A stretch of DNA of 64,000 bases, taken from positions 1,550,001 to 1,614,000 of the forward strand of contig NZ_CP054923.1 in NCBI RefSeq assembly GCF_013364215.1, written 5' to 3'. The stretch is from Verrucosispora sp. NA02020 (GTDB lineage Bacteria > Actinomycetota > Actinomycetes > Mycobacteriales > Micromonosporaceae). A program made the position numbers and the translations under genes. The notes under the pieces are model-generated. The model was not told the origin of the DNA. It did no database searches and saw nothing but the letters and a program-made list of their open reading frames with translations. This document shows, in pieces, positions 33,768 to 45,294 of the stretch. Position 1 is the first letter of the stretch; every line of letters begins with the position of its first letter.

Positions 33768-35255
33768 ATGAAGCCGGGCCCTCTCCACGACATCGGTACG
33801 TCCGACGATGCGACCGGGCCGCCGGGTCACCGCCCGTTCCCCGATCGGCTCGGCGTGACCGTCGATCCGCGTGAGCCCCTCGGGGTGGTCGCCGTGGGTC
33901 CGGCCGGCGCCGGGCGGGCGAACGTGCTGGCCGCCCTGCTGGACCTCGACGCCGGGATGTTCACCGTGCCGGCCGGAAGCTGGCTGGTGGTGCGGCACGC
34001 GGCCGAGGCGAGCCGGTCCGCCTACGTGCCCGGCTACCGGGCGCCGTTCTCCTACCGTGTGGACCTGCCGGAGGTGGGACCGGCGCTGGCCCGGCCGCCC
34101 CGCCGGGTCGAGCTGAACCTGTCCGCGCCACTGCTCAAGCGGTACGTCCTCGTCGACACGCCGGACATCTCCTCGCTCGGACGGACCGGCACCGGGGTCG
34201 TGCTCGACGCCGCGGGCCGGGCCGGCGCACTGCTGTTCGTGATCGCGGCGGATCAGTCCTTCAGCGCTGCCGAACTGCACCTGCTCGCCGAGGTCGTGGG
34301 TAGCCGGGTCGAGGTCTTCTTCGCGGTGACGCCGGGCGCGGGCGGCTGGGCGTCGCCGGAGTCGGCCGACGGCACGGCGGTGGATCCGATCGCGGTCACC
34401 GTCGAGGCGCACCGGGCCGCGTTGCTCGCCGCCGTACCCGGGCTGGCCAGGGCCCGTTGGTTCCCGATCGTCGCGGGCGACGCACTGGACCTGCGGCGGG
34501 CGCTCGTCGGGTGGGCCTCCGACGAGGGACTGGAACGCTCCAGCCTCGATCCGCCGGACGTGCCCGGGCTGTACGGCCGGGTGCCGGTGCTGCCGGAGCC
34601 GGGCGAGTGGTCCGAGCTGCTCGACCGCCAGGTGCGGTCCGCCGGTCGGCGCATCCGCCAGCATCTGGCGCTGGAACTGGCCAAACTGCACCTGAGGGTG
34701 GTGCAGGAGATCGTCTTCGGCACCGGCTGCGCCGGTCTGCCACAGTTGCTCGACCGGGAGATGGAGGCGCTCTCCCTGCTGGCCACCTCGCAGTGCGACC
34801 ACGCGGTGCGGGAACTGGTCGAGGACGTCGGCGGCCGGCTCTTCGGCGCTCCACTGCCGGAAGGGGTCCGTCGTCGCATCGCCAAGGCGGTCCGGTGGGG
34901 AATGTCCGACCACGTCACCGGTCCGGAACTGGAGCGGGTGCTCTTGATCACCAGCACCGCCGGCGTGGCGTCGCTGATCGGCCCCGCCGCGATCGACGCG
35001 CTGGCGGCGTACCCCACCGTGCCGCGGACCGAGGTCCTGCCGCCGGTCGCGGTGTCGCTTGCGGGTGGCTGCTGGCAACACTGGCGTACGCCCGCCAACG
35101 CCGACCAGAGCGCCGCGCGGGCCTGGTCCCAGCGGGCGTTGCGGGAGGTGGAGCTGGAGTTGTCCCGCGAGATCGCTCGTCGGTTCGAGGCGGTCCGTCT
35201 CTCGCTCGGCACGGTGCTGTCCGATGCAGCCGAACACGGCATCCTGCTCGCCTGA
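33768..35255 (+). CDS. Dynamin-like protein with degenerate GTPase site
   Basis: A 495-residue protein. Residues 38-250 have the outline of a dynamin/Era GTPase: a strand then GPAGAGRAN (44-52) where the P-loop GxxxxGK(S/T) should be, and [10 protein letters not shown] (129-138) as the G3 motif. The P-loop Lys and Ser/Thr are replaced by Arg and Ala, and no N/TKxD G4 is clear. The C-terminal half (from about 290) is helical and hydrophobic around [20 protein letters not shown], which could be a membrane paddle. I infer a membrane-associated pseudo-GTPase; not confirmed. It is divergent from the LAL regulator. Confidence 0.6.
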   Translation: MKPGPLHDIGTSDDATGPPGHRPFPDRLGVTVDPREPLGVVAVGPAGAGRANVLAALLDLDAGMFTVPAGSWLVVRHAAEASRSAYVPGYRAPFSYRVDLPEVGPALARPPRRVELNLSAPLLKRYVLVDTPDISSLGRTGTGVVLDAAGRAGALLFVIAADQSFSAAELHLLAEVVGSRVEVFFAVTPGAGGWASPESADGTAVDPIAVTVEAHRAALLAAVPGLARARWFPIVAGDALDLRRALVGWASDEGLERSSLDPPDVPGLYGRVPVLPEPGEWSELLDRQVRSAGRRIRQHLALELAKLHLRVVQEIVFGTGCAGLPQLLDREMEALSLLATSQCDHAVRELVEDVGGRLFGAPLPEGVRRRIAKAVRWGMSDHVTGPELERVLLITSTAGVASLIGPAAIDALAAYPTVPRTEVLPPVAVSLAGGCWQHWRTPANADQSAARAWSQRALREVELELSREIARRFEAVRLSLGTVLSDAAEHGILLA

Positions 35256-35412
35256 CCGCCACGCGGCGTACCCCGGCGGCCCGGCCACCGGGGTGCCCGC
35301 GTGTGCGTTCAGGACGACCAGCCGTGGTCATCGGGCGGCGGTCGGTGGCGATCCCCGCCGGTCCGGCGTTCCGGTTCCTCGGTTCCGCCGAACCGGTGGC
35401 ACGATGGGGGGC

Positions 35413-35703
35413 ATGGCGGCTCCGCAGGTTGCACCGGCGCAGACCCCGGACACCGATGAGGTGCCGGCCTCCGATCGGCCGTGGGTGACGATCGTGTGGG
35501 ACGACCCGGTCAACCTCATGACATATGTGACCTGGGTCTTCCAGAAGCTCTTCGGCTACAGCCGGGAGAAGGCCGAGCAGTTGATGCTGGACGTGCATCA
35601 CAAGGGCAAGGCGGTGGTCTCCAGCGGGGCCCGCGAGCGCATGGAGCACGACGCCTCGCAGCTGCACGCATACGGACTGTGGGCGACGGTGGACCGCTCG
35701 TGA
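35413..35703 (+). CDS. clpS: ATP-dependent Clp protease adaptor ClpS
   Basis: A 96-residue N-degron adaptor for ClpC/ClpP. Core marks are [26 protein letters not shown], then [18 protein letters not shown] and a late [20 protein letters not shown]. The pocket residues (Asp-Asp, Val/Met, His) fit binding of bulky N-terminal residues. ATG at 35413 is preferred, with an in-frame ATG nine bases earlier as an option. Its stop overlaps the start of the next gene, as in the mycobacterial clpS-Rv1332 pair. Confidence 0.94.
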   Translation: MAAPQVAPAQTPDTDEVPASDRPWVTIVWDDPVNLMTYVTWVFQKLFGYSREKAEQLMLDVHHKGKAVVSSGARERMEHDASQLHAYGLWATVDRS

Positions 35704-36206
35704 GCATGTTCCGCCGCCGGGGTGACCGGTACGTCGCCTCGTTCGCCGTCGACGAGGTGCGTGTCCTGCGCAAGGTCGCCTCCGAGGTGGTCGGGCTGCT
35801 GACCGACGGGTTCGACCACTCCGACCCGGTGGTGTGCCGACTCTTCCCGGAGGTCTATCCGGAGGACGCGGCGGGGACGGCGGAGTTCCGCCGGTACACC
35901 GAGGGCGACCTCAAGACCGCCAAGATCGATCAGGCCGGGGCGATCCTGGCCGCGTTGCCCGACGACGGTGACGGCGGCGGTGAGGTACGCCTGGACGCCG
36001 AGGCGGCCGAGGCGTGGCTGCGGGCGCTGAACGACGCCCGGTTGGCGATGGGCGTACGGCTGGAGATCAAGGACGGGACCGATCTGGGGGCAGAACTGGA
36101 CGATGCGGTCGCCGAGGACCCGTCCTCCAGCCGGGTGTTCCAGCTTTCGGTCTACGCGTATCTCGGTTATCTCCAGGAGTCCCTGCTCAACGCCTTGATC
36201 GAGTGA
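35700..36206 (+). CDS. DUF2017 family protein
   Basis: A 168-residue helical protein of the family found right after clpS across actinobacteria (Rv1332 in M. tuberculosis). It begins [29 protein letters not shown], has a middle acidic stretch, and ends in the [20 protein letters not shown] helix. Function unknown; the tight link with clpS suggests a role with Clp proteolysis. GTG 35700 overlaps the clpS stop (GTGA); ATG 35706 is an alternative. Confidence 0.9.
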   Translation: MSMFRRRGDRYVASFAVDEVRVLRKVASEVVGLLTDGFDHSDPVVCRLFPEVYPEDAAGTAEFRRYTEGDLKTAKIDQAGAILAALPDDGDGGGEVRLDAEAAEAWLRALNDARLAMGVRLEIKDGTDLGAELDDAVAEDPSSSRVFQLSVYAYLGYLQESLLNALIE

Positions 36207-36260
36207 CTGTGACCGGCGCGACCTCGCGGTCGTGGGCCGCCGGGCGCTAGTCTTGGCGAC

Positions 36261-36749
36261 GTGCTGAGCATCGACCGGTCGATCGTTGACGCGATCGTCG
36301 CCCACGCCCGTCGGGACCACCCCGACGAGGCCTGCGGCGTGGTCGCCGGCCCGATCGGCGGCGACACTCCGACCCGGCACATCCCGATGGAGAACGCCGC
36401 CCGCTCGATGACGTTCTACGAGTTCGACTCGATGGAGCACCTGCGGGTGTGGCGCGAGATGGACGACCGCGACGAGGAACCGGTCGTGATCTACCACTCG
36501 CACACCGCCACCGAGGCGTACCCCTCGCGGACGGACATCTCCTTCGCCGGTGAGCCCGGCGCCCACTACCTGCTCGTCTCCACCCGCGAACCCGACACGG
36601 AGGAGATCCGTTCCTTCCGCATCGTGGACGGGGTGGTCACCGAGGAGCCGGTGCGGATCCTCGACGCCGGGGTGGACCCGCACGCCGTGCAGTCGTACAT
36701 GTTCGGGCAGAGCCCGGCGACGGTCGACTACGAGTGTTCGGGTCGCTGA
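36261..36749 (+). CDS. mec: JAMM metalloprotease Mec
   Basis: A 162-residue JAB1/MPN+ zinc peptidase. The metal site is complete: Glu23 (PDEACG), His79 and His81 (YHSHTATEAYPSRTD) and Asp92. In M. tuberculosis Mec frees cysteine from the CysO-cysteine adduct made by CysM; all three genes follow here in that order. In this genome it may also have to trim the extended tail of CysO. The GTG at 36261 is the likely start. Confidence 0.95.
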   Translation: MLSIDRSIVDAIVAHARRDHPDEACGVVAGPIGGDTPTRHIPMENAARSMTFYEFDSMEHLRVWREMDDRDEEPVVIYHSHTATEAYPSRTDISFAGEPGAHYLLVSTREPDTEEIRSFRIVDGVVTEEPVRILDAGVDPHAVQSYMFGQSPATVDYECSGR

Positions 36750-36814
36750 TCCCCTTCAGCACCCGCACGCCCTTTCCCGTCACCGAGCACACCTGATCGA
36801 GGAGTACGACAGAC

Positions 36815-38177
<1,363 letters not shown>

Positions 38178-38189
38178 GCCCGGCGACAT

Positions 38190-38228
38190 CGACGAGGGTC
38201 ATCGGCGTGATGCCGGTGGCCCTCGTCG
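38190..38228 (+). terminator. Long hairpin terminator after cysM
   Basis: A 17-bp stem (CGACGAGGGTCATCGGC with GCCGGTGGCCCTCGTCG, a few G-T pairs) and a GTGAT loop lie 12 bases after the cysM stop. It separates the cysteine operon from the metallo-hydrolase gene. Confidence 0.85.
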
Positions 38229-38437
38229 CGTCGGACGGTCCGGATCAGCCGGTCCGGTAACCCGGGCTCGATCGGATGGGCGGAACGGGTGTCACGTTGG
38301 TGACAACTTCCAGCGGATCATTCTTGCGTTCCGGCGCGCGGGCGTAGGCTGCGCAGCGTGGCGTACGCGTCGGTATTGATCATCTCCGGAGCGGCGACCG
38401 GCTCGATCGCTACCTATCGTGACAGCGAGACAACTCG

Positions 38438-39184
38438 ATGCGACTGACCGTCCTGGGCTGTGCGGGCAGCTTCCCCGGACCCGAGTCCCCGTGTTCGGCC
38501 TATCTGGTCGAGGCCGAGGACTTCCGGCTCCTGGTGGACTTCGGCCCGGGCTCGTTGTCCACCCTCCAGCGGTACGCCGGGCTGCACGCGCCGGACGCCA
38601 TCCTCCTGACCCACCTGCACTGCGACCACATCCTCGACGCCGCGTCGTACGTGGTGGTCCGGCGGTACGCCCCGGACGGCCCGTACCCGCCGCTGCCGGT
38701 GTACGCCCCGGCCGGTGCCCCGGACCGGCTCGCCACCGCGTACGGGCAGGAGGACAGCACGGTCGAGGACGTGTACCAGTTCTACGCGCTGGAACCCGGC
38801 ACCTTCCCGATCGGCCCGTTCACCGTCACCGTCGACCGGGTGCTGCACCCGGTGGAGACGTACGGCGTGCGGTTGGAGCACGGCGGCCGGACGCTCTGCT
38901 ACTCGTCGGACACCGCCCCCTGCGAGGCGTTGCTGCGGTTGGCCCAGAACGCCGACGCCTTCCTCTGCGAGGCCAGCTACCTGGACGGCGTGGACAATCC
39001 ACCCGATCTGCACCTCACCGGACGGGAGGCGGGCGAGGCGGCGGCCAAGGCCAACGTGGGACGGCTGCTGCTGACCCACCTGGTGGCCGCCTGGGGCAGC
39101 GAGGCGCACACCGTCACCTCGGCGGCGGCCGCGTACAGCGGCCCGCTGGACGTGGTCCGACCGGGCGCCAGCTACGACATCTGA
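38438..39184 (+). CDS. Metallo-beta-lactamase-fold hydrolase (Rv1339-like)
   Basis: A 248-residue MBL-fold protein with the metal motif THLHCDH (His59, His61, Asp63, His64), a later LHPVETYGVRLEHGG, SSDTAPCEALL and LLLTHL. It matches the gene found in this place in mycobacteria (Rv1339), which has been reported as an atypical cyclic-AMP phosphodiesterase and is also like RNase Z. It comes after the cysM terminator, so it has its own promoter. The rhomboid and murI genes that stand before it in mycobacteria are absent here. Confidence 0.88.
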   Translation: MRLTVLGCAGSFPGPESPCSAYLVEAEDFRLLVDFGPGSLSTLQRYAGLHAPDAILLTHLHCDHILDAASYVVVRRYAPDGPYPPLPVYAPAGAPDRLATAYGQEDSTVEDVYQFYALEPGTFPIGPFTVTVDRVLHPVETYGVRLEHGGRTLCYSSDTAPCEALLRLAQNADAFLCEASYLDGVDNPPDLHLTGREAGEAAAKANVGRLLLTHLVAAWGSEAHTVTSAAAAYSGPLDVVRPGASYDI

Positions 39185-39237
39185 GCCTGCGCCGGGAGCG
39201 GGCAGCGGGGTCGTCGACCGGACTCTAGGATCGCCCG

Positions 39238-39651
39238 GTGACCGACCCCTCCGCCGGCCCACCCGATCCGCGTCCCGCCGACCGGCCGGCTTCTCCCGCG
39301 CCGGGCCGGCCGCCCGCCGGGCCGTACCCTCCGGCGTTCGTGCCGCACCCGCCGGGCGCCTGGGCACCCCCACCGGGCCCCGGAGCGTACGGTCCTCCGC
39401 CACGCCCCGGACCGTTCCCACCGGCGCCGGCACCGCGTCAGCGGCCCCGCACCGGCCTGGTGGTGGGTCTCCTGATCGGTGTCGCCGCGTTGCTGCTCGC
39501 GCTCTGCTGCTGCGGCGTGTTCGCCTACAAAGGGTGGTACCAACCGCGTCAGCTTCAGGAGCAGCGGGAGGAGTTGGTCGAGACGGCCGGCGTGCCGCCG
39601 GGGTCCACCGTGTCGACCGTTCGGCGAGCGACAGGCGGGTCGGCCTGGTGA
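39238..39651 (+). CDS. Proline-rich single-pass membrane protein
   Basis: A 137-residue protein of unknown function. Residues 1-72 are very Pro/Gly-rich (cytoplasmic tail), a membrane helix follows (TGLVVGLLIGVAALLLALCCCGVFAY, with three Cys in a row that could be lipid-modified), and a short helical end faces outward. No family recognised. GTG 39238 starts at the left end of the frame. It lies between the MBL gene and rph, where the mycobacterial order has no gene. Confidence 0.6.
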   Translation: MTDPSAGPPDPRPADRPASPAPGRPPAGPYPPAFVPHPPGAWAPPPGPGAYGPPPRPGPFPPAPAPRQRPRTGLVVGLLIGVAALLLALCCCGVFAYKGWYQPRQLQEQREELVETAGVPPGSTVSTVRRATGGSAW

Positions 39652-39733
39652 CCCTGGTCGTCGGTCGGCACGACCGAGTCGCCCCGACGGCACCCGGGGA
39701 CGGTCCGATCGTGGCACCGCATAGGGTGCAGGC

Positions 39734-40459
39734 ATGGCGCGACCTGACGGGCGGGAGCCCGACCGACTCCGACCGGTGACCCTGACCCGTGGCTGGAGCA
39801 GCCACCCGGAAGGCTCCGTGCTGGTGGAGTTCGGCGCGACCCGGGTGCTCTGCACGGCGAGCGTCACCGAGGGCGTGCCCCGCTGGCGCCGGGGCTCCGG
39901 GCTGGGTTGGGTCACCGCCGAGTACGCGATGCTGCCCCGTGCCACGAACACCCGTTCCGACCGGGAGAGCGTCAAGGGGCGGGTCGGTGGGCGTACCCAC
40001 GAGATCTCCCGGCTGATCGGTCGGAGCCTGCGCGCGGGCATCGACCTCAAGGCCCTCGGCGAGAACTCGATCGTGCTGGACTGCGACGTCCTGCAGGCCG
40101 ACGGCGGCACCCGGACCGCCGCGATCACCGGCGCGTACGTGGCGTTGCACGACGCGGTGAGCTGGCTCGCCGACCGCAAGGCCCTGGCCGGCAAGCCGGA
40201 GAAGGTGATGCACCGGTCGGTGTCGGCGGTCAGTGTCGGTGTGGTGTCCGGTGAGCCGCGCCTGGACCTGTGCTATGACGAGGACGTGGCCGCCGAGGTC
40301 GACATGAACGTGGTCTGCACCGGCACCGGGGACTTCGTCGAGGTGCAGGGCACCGGTGAGGCCGGCGTCTTCGCCCGCGAGCAACTGGACGCGCTGCTCG
40401 ACCTGGCGGTCGCCGGCTGTCTGGACCTGGCCGAAGCCCAGCGCGCGGCTCTCCTGTGA
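39734..40459 (+). CDS. rph: RNase PH
   Basis: A 241-residue phosphorolytic 3'-to-5' exoribonuclease that trims tRNA 3' ends. Marks are [87 protein letters not shown] and [17 protein letters not shown]. Length is usual. It is followed by rdgB 64 bases later, as in many actinobacteria. Confidence 0.95.
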   Translation: MARPDGREPDRLRPVTLTRGWSSHPEGSVLVEFGATRVLCTASVTEGVPRWRRGSGLGWVTAEYAMLPRATNTRSDRESVKGRVGGRTHEISRLIGRSLRAGIDLKALGENSIVLDCDVLQADGGTRTAAITGAYVALHDAVSWLADRKALAGKPEKVMHRSVSAVSVGVVSGEPRLDLCYDEDVAAEVDMNVVCTGTGDFVEVQGTGEAGVFAREQLDALLDLAVAGCLDLAEAQRAALL

Positions 40460-40462
40460 GGG

Positions 40463-40507
40463 CCGTCGCGAGCGAACGTGAGCTTGCGAGCCCCACAGTC
40501 GCGAGCG
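40463..40507. repeat. Direct and inverted repeat between rph and rdgB
   Basis: GTCGCGAGCGAA occurs at 40463-40474 and 40496-40507. The first copy can also pair with GCTTGCGA (40480-40487) as a small hairpin. It lies between the rph stop and the rdgB ribosome binding site, so it could affect translation or processing of rdgB. Confidence 0.7.
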
Positions 40508-40523
40508 AAGGAGAGGTCTATCC

Positions 40524-41141
40524 ATGAACAAGGTCCTGCTCGCCACCCGGAACCGCAAGAAGCTCGTCGAGCTGCAGCGGATCCTCGACGGTGCGCTCGG
40601 CGCGCACCGGGTCGCCCTGATCGGGCTCGACGACGTCGAGGCGTACCCGGAGCTGCCGGAGACCGGGCTGACCTTCGGCGAGAACGCGCTGATCAAGGCG
40701 CGGGAGGGCTGTCGGCGTACGGGTCTGCCCACCGTCGCCGACGACTCCGGGCTGGCCGTGGACGCGCTCAACGGCATGCCGGGCGTGTTCAGCGCCCGCT
40801 GGGCCGGGCGGCACGGTGACGACCAGGCCAACCTCCAGCTCGTCCTGGACCAGATCGGCGACGTGCCGGACGAGCACCGGGGTGCCTCCTTCGTCTGCAC
40901 GATCGCGTTGGTGCTGCCCGGTGGCAAGGAGCACCTCGTGGACGGCCGTCAGGCGGGTCGGGTGCTGCGTGCCCCGCGTGGTGAGGGCGGTTTCGGTTAT
41001 GACCCGATCTTCCTGGGTGACGGTCAGGACCGCACCAACGCCGAGCTGACCCCGCAGGAGAAGGACGGGGTCAGCCACCGGGGCAAGGCCCTGCGCGAGC
41101 TGGCCGCCCTGATCGCGAAGGTCCTCCCCGCAACTCCCTGA
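40524..41141 (+). CDS. rdgB: XTP/dITP diphosphatase (RdgB/HAM1)
   Basis: A 205-residue pyrophosphatase that removes inosine and xanthosine triphosphates from the nucleotide pool. Motifs are LLATRNRKKLVEL, LTFGENALIKAREG, ADDSGLAVDALNGMPGVFSARWAG, GFGYDPIF and the C-terminal SHRGKALREL. GGAGAG precedes the ATG. It ends the Rv1331-Rv1341-like block and converges with hutH. Confidence 0.95.
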   Translation: MNKVLLATRNRKKLVELQRILDGALGAHRVALIGLDDVEAYPELPETGLTFGENALIKAREGCRRTGLPTVADDSGLAVDALNGMPGVFSARWAGRHGDDQANLQLVLDQIGDVPDEHRGASFVCTIALVLPGGKEHLVDGRQAGRVLRAPRGEGGFGYDPIFLGDGQDRTNAELTPQEKDGVSHRGKALRELAALIAKVLPATP

Positions 41142-41163
41142 CCCACCACCAAGGTCGCCGCCC

Positions 41164-41177
41164 GGCCCGTCCGGGCC
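41164..41177. terminator. Short hairpin between rdgB and hutH
   Basis: GGCCCG-TC-CGGGCC lies between two genes that end toward each other. The stem is only six pairs, so this is a weak call. Confidence 0.35.
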
Positions 41178-41208
41178 AGGGCCGGCTCTGCGCGGGCCAG
41201 CCGCACAG

Positions 41209-42744
41209 TCAGGTCAGGGGGCCGATCTCGGCCTCGATGGCGGTGCGCAGCGCGGGGCCGGACACCACGTCCCGGGCCGCCTCCATCAGCGGGGCGAGGA
41301 AGACGTCCGGGCCGGGTGGGCCGGCGACTCCGCCGAGGGCGGCGATCGCCGCCTGTCCGGCCGGGGACGGCGTCAGCGGGGCCCGGAGCTGGAGTCCGCG
41401 TACGGCGGCGAGCAGTTCCACCGCGAGCAGGCTGGTCAGGTTGTCCAGGACCGTCCGCAGCTTCTTGGTCGCCGCCCAGCCCATCGAGACGTGGTCCTCC
41501 TGCATGCCGCTGGTGGGCAGCGAGTCCACCGAGGCGGGCGCGGCCAGCCGCCGGTTCTCCGCCACGATCCCGGCGGCGGTGTACTGGGCGATCATCAGCC
41601 CGGAGTTGACCCCCGCGTCGGGGGAGAGGAAGGCGGGCAGGTCCCGCGAGCGGGTCACGTCGAGCAGCCGGTCGACCCGACGTTCGGAGATCGCACCCAC
41701 CTCGGACGCGGCGATGGCCAGGTAGTCCGCCGCGAAGCCCAGCGGGGCGCCGTGGAAGTTCCCGGTCGACTCGACCCGCCCGTCCGGCAGCACCACCGGG
41801 TTGTCCACCACGGACACCAGTTCCCGGCCGGCGACCGTCCGGACGAAGTCCAGCGTGTCCCGGGCCGCTCCGGCGACCTGGGGCGCGCACCGCATCGAGT
41901 AGGCGTCCTGCACCGCGTGGGCCAGGTCGTCGCGGTGCGAGTCCATCACCGCCGAGTTCTGCAACAAGCGGTGGATGTTGGCCGCCGAGACGCCCTGCCC
42001 GGGATGCGGGCGGATGGCGTGCAGCTCCGGGCGGAACGGCCGCTCGGAGCCGAGCATCGCCTCGATCGCCAGGGCGGCGGTCACGTCGGCCATGGTGAAC
42101 AGGTGGGCGGCGTCGTGGATCGCCAGCAGCAGCATGCCGAGCATGCCGTCGGTGCCGTTGATCAGTGCCAGGCCCTCCTTGGCGGCCAGCGCCACCGGAG
42201 CGAGACCGGCCTGCCGCAACGCGTCGGCGGCGGGCCGCCGCTCCCCGGCCGGGCCGAGCACCCAACCCTCGCCGAGCAGCACCAGCGCGCAGTGCGCCAG
42301 CGGTGCCAGGTCGCCGGAGGCACCCAGCGAGCCGTGCTCCGGCACCCACGGCGTCACGTCGTGGTTGAGCAGGTCGACCAGGGCCTCGGCGACCAGCGGC
42401 CGTACCCCGGAGTGGCCCAGCGCCAGCGAACGGACCCGCAGCAGCATCATCGCCCGCACCACCTCGCGGGGCATCGCCGCGCCGACGCCCGCCGCGTGCG
42501 AGCGGATCAGCGCGTGCTGGAGTTCGGCACGTCGCTCGGGGGCGACGAACGTGTTGGCGAGCGCGCCGAAGCCGGTGGAGACGCCGTACACCGGACGACC
42601 GGCGGCCTCGATGCCGTCCACGATGGACCGGCTGGTCGCCATCGCGGCGATCGTGGCCGGGTCGAGCACGACGGTGACGGCACCGCGCGCCACGGCGAGC
42701 ACGTCGGCGGGACAGACCCCGGTGGGTTCGATGGTGACGGTCAT
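41209..42744 (-). CDS. hutH: Histidine ammonia-lyase
   Basis: A 511-residue enzyme that removes ammonia from histidine to give urocanate. The self-made MIO cofactor comes from Ala142-Ser143-Gly144 in [11 protein letters not shown]; the catalytic Tyr53 is in YGVSTGFG. Further marks are [11 protein letters not shown] and [16 protein letters not shown]. It is the last gene of the hut operon; its ATG overlaps the hutI stop by ATGA. The frame runs far upstream, but the start at 42744 fits the family. Confidence 0.95.
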   Translation of the reverse strand: MTVTIEPTGVCPADVLAVARGAVTVVLDPATIAAMATSRSIVDGIEAAGRPVYGVSTGFGALANTFVAPERRAELQHALIRSHAAGVGAAMPREVVRAMMLLRVRSLALGHSGVRPLVAEALVDLLNHDVTPWVPEHGSLGASGDLAPLAHCALVLLGEGWVLGPAGERRPAADALRQAGLAPVALAAKEGLALINGTDGMLGMLLLAIHDAAHLFTMADVTAALAIEAMLGSERPFRPELHAIRPHPGQGVSAANIHRLLQNSAVMDSHRDDLAHAVQDAYSMRCAPQVAGAARDTLDFVRTVAGRELVSVVDNPVVLPDGRVESTGNFHGAPLGFAADYLAIAASEVGAISERRVDRLLDVTRSRDLPAFLSPDAGVNSGLMIAQYTAAGIVAENRRLAAPASVDSLPTSGMQEDHVSMGWAATKKLRTVLDNLTSLLAVELLAAVRGLQLRAPLTPSPAGQAAIAALGGVAGPPGPDVFLAPLMEAARDVVSGPALRTAIEAEIGPLT

Positions 42745-43940
42745 CGTGGCACTCCGTTGCGCAGGACCTGGCGGATGAGGGGTACGCCCGGCCGGTAGGC
42801 CAGGTGCAGGTGGGACGGGGCGTCGAGGATCATCAGGTCGGCCCGTGCACCGGGCCGCAGCACGCCGACGTCGGTGCGGCGCAACGCCCGCGCGCCGCCT
42901 GCGGTGGCGGCCCACACCGCCTCCGCCGGGGTCATCCGCATCTCGCGGACGGCCAACGCGATACAGAACGGCATCGACGACGTGTACGACGAACCGGGGT
43001 TGCAGTCGGTGGCGAGGGCGACGGTGACCCCGGCGTCGAGCAGCCGACGCGCGTCCGGATACGGCGACCGGGTGGAGAACTCGGCACCCGGCAGCAGCGT
43101 GGCGACCGTGCTGCCCTCGCTGTCCGCCAGCGCGTCCACGTCGGCGTCGTCCAGGTGCGTGCAGTGGTCCACACTGGCCGCGCCGAGTTCCACCCCCAGG
43201 CGTACCCCCGGGCCGGGGCCGAGTTGGTTGGCGTGCACCCGTACGCCGAGACCGGCCGCCTGTCCGCAGGTCAGGATCGCCCGCGCGTGGTCGGCGTCGA
43301 ACGCGCCCCGCTCGCAGAACACGTCGATCCACCGGGCGTACGGCGCGGCGGCGGCCAACATCGGCCCACAGACCAGCCCCACGTACTCGTCGGGCCGGTC
43401 GGCGTACTCGGTCGGCACCACGTGCGCGCCGAGGAACGTGGTCTCCTCGGTCACCTCGGCGGCGATCCGCACCGAGCGGGCCTCGTCGGCGACGGTGAGG
43501 CCGTACCCACTCTTGATCTCGATCGTGGTGGTGCCCTGCCGCAACGCCTCGTCGTGCAGTCGGCGCACGGTGGCGCGGAGCTGCCCGTCGCTGGCCGACC
43601 GGGTGGCGCCCACGGTGGTCCGGATGCCACCACCGGTGTACGGCTGCCCGGCCATCCGGGCCGCGAACTCCGTCGCCCGGTCCCCGGCGAAGACCAGGTG
43701 CGCGTGACTGTCCACGAACCCGGGCAGCACCGCCGCGCCGTCGGCGTCGATCCGCCGGTCCGCAGCCGGCGCGTCGGCGGCCGGACCGACCCAGACCACC
43801 TCGCCCGCCTCGACCAGCAGGGCGACCCGCCGACGGAGGCCCAACGGCCCGCCCTCGCCCGCGCCGGCCTCGTTGGTGACCAGCTCGCCGATGTTGTCCA
43901 CCAGCAGGCTGCCCGCGCGCACCTTCGGCTCACTGGGCAC
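42741..43940 (-). CDS. hutI: Imidazolonepropionase
   Basis: A 399-residue amidohydrolase of the hut pathway that opens imidazolonepropionate to formiminoglutamate. Zinc ligands are in [17 protein letters not shown] and VRVHANQLG, with a late [13 protein letters not shown]. The [11 protein letters not shown] block is typical. It overlaps hutF by 11 bases and hutH by 4, showing tight coupling. Confidence 0.95.
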   Translation of the reverse strand: MPSEPKVRAGSLLVDNIGELVTNEAGAGEGGPLGLRRRVALLVEAGEVVWVGPAADAPAADRRIDADGAAVLPGFVDSHAHLVFAGDRATEFAARMAGQPYTGGGIRTTVGATRSASDGQLRATVRRLHDEALRQGTTTIEIKSGYGLTVADEARSVRIAAEVTEETTFLGAHVVPTEYADRPDEYVGLVCGPMLAAAAPYARWIDVFCERGAFDADHARAILTCGQAAGLGVRVHANQLGPGPGVRLGVELGAASVDHCTHLDDADVDALADSEGSTVATLLPGAEFSTRSPYPDARRLLDAGVTVALATDCNPGSSYTSSMPFCIALAVREMRMTPAEAVWAATAGGARALRRTDVGVLRPGARADLMILDAPSHLHLAYRPGVPLIRQVLRNGVPR

Positions 43941-45294
43941 CGGTCACCTCGGCGATGGCCGTGGCCAGCTCGCGGGGGACGTCGACCCGGACGTGCCGGC
44001 CGTCGCGGACCAGCACCCGGCCGTCGACCACCACCTGGGTCACGTCGGCGGCGCCGGCCGCGAACCACACACCCGCCGGGACCACCCCGGCCGTGCGTAC
44101 GCTGTCCAGCCGCACCGTCACCAGGTCGGCGCGGTCACCGACGGCGAGCCGACCGGCGTCGGTCCAGCCCAGCGCGGCGTGCCCGGCCTCGGTGGCGGCG
44201 GTGAGCAGCTCGGCCGGGGCGAAGTGGCCGCGCCGACGGGTCCGCAGCCGCTCGTCGAGTTCCATCGCGCGGGCCTCCTCGAACGGGTCGATCACGGCGT
44301 GACTGTCGCTGCCCAGGCTCAACGGGATCCCCGCGTCGGCCATCCGGCGGGCCGGTCCGAGACCGTCGGCGAGGTCGCGTTCGGTGGTCGGGCAGAGACA
44401 CACCCCGGTCCGGCTCTCCCCGAGCAGGGTCACGTCGGCGCTGGTGGGGTGGGTGGCGTGCACCGCCGTGGTGGCCGGTCCCAGCACACCGTGCTCGGCC
44501 AGCAACCCGGTCGGCGTCAGCCCGTGCACCGCCCGGCAGGCGTCGTTCTCGGCGGGCTGCTCCGACAGGTGCACGTGCAGCGGTGCGTCACGTCGTCGCG
44601 CCCACCCGGCCACGGTGGCGAGCTGGTCGGCCGGGACGGCCCGGACCGAGTGCACGGCCGCGCCGACGCGGGCGCGCTCCCGGTCCGTGGTGAACGCGGT
44701 GACCCGTTCCGCCCACCGCTGCGCGTCACCGTCGCCGAAGCGCTCCTGCGGCCCGACCAAGGGCGTACCGTCCACCCCGGCGGTCAGATAGCAGGTGTCC
44801 AGCAGCGTCAGCCGGATCCCGGCCTGTGCCGCCGCCTCGACCAGCGCCGCGCCCATCGCGTTCGGGTCCGCGTACGGGGTGCCGCCCGGACCGTGGTGCA
44901 GGTAGTGGAACTCGCCCACACAGGTGATCCCGGCCAGCGCCATCTCGGCGTACACCGCGCGGGCCAGCGCCAGGTACGTGTCCGGGTCCAGGCGACCGGT
45001 CACCGCGTACATCTGGTCGCGCCAGCTCCAGAAGTCGCCGCGCCCGCTGTGGGTGCGCCCGCGCAGCGCCCGGTGGAACGCGTGCGAGTGGGCGTCGGCC
45101 AACCCGGGCAGCGTCAACCCGGGCAGCCGCACCGCGTCGGCGAGCACGTCCACGCCCGCGTCCGGGTCGCCGCCGGGAGTCAGCGGCGTCACGCCGGTGA
45201 TCCGGCCGTTGACCGTCTCGATCAGCACGTCCGGGGTCGGCGCGGCGTGTGCGGGCAGCCACGCGTACTCGGCGAGCCAGCGGGTGGCGGTCAT
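43930..45294 (-). CDS. hutF: Formimidoylglutamate deiminase
   Basis: A 454-residue amidohydrolase that changes formiminoglutamate to N-formylglutamate and ammonia, the five-step branch of histidine breakdown. Metal sites are [25 protein letters not shown], and [24 protein letters not shown] fits HutF over hydantoinases. Its ATG overlaps the stop of the M20 gene by ATGA. Confidence 0.93.
   Translation of the reverse strand: MTATRWLAEYAWLPAHAAPTPDVLIETVNGRITGVTPLTPGGDPDAGVDVLADAVRLPGLTLPGLADAHSHAFHRALRGRTHSGRGDFWSWRDQMYAVTGRLDPDTYLALARAVYAEMALAGITCVGEFHYLHHGPGGTPYADPNAMGAALVEAAAQAGIRLTLLDTCYLTAGVDGTPLVGPQERFGDGDAQRWAERVTAFTTDRERARVGAAVHSVRAVPADQLATVAGWARRRDAPLHVHLSEQPAENDACRAVHGLTPTGLLAEHGVLGPATTAVHATHPTSADVTLLGESRTGVCLCPTTERDLADGLGPARRMADAGIPLSLGSDSHAVIDPFEEARAMELDERLRTRRRGHFAPAELLTAATEAGHAALGWTDAGRLAVGDRADLVTVRLDSVRTAGVVPAGVWFAAGAADVTQVVVDGRVLVRDGRHVRVDVPRELATAIAEVTGAQ

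Noticed and set aside
40463..40507. Attachment site or transposon end
   Set aside because: The short GTCGCGAGCGAA repeats lie between two operon-like genes with no integrase or transposase nearby.
38414..40927. An 837-residue open frame on the minus strand
   Set aside because: It runs antisense to the MBL, rph and rdgB genes, which have clear motifs. Long antisense frames are common in GC-rich DNA. Its protein is low-complexity Arg/Pro/Gly without domains.
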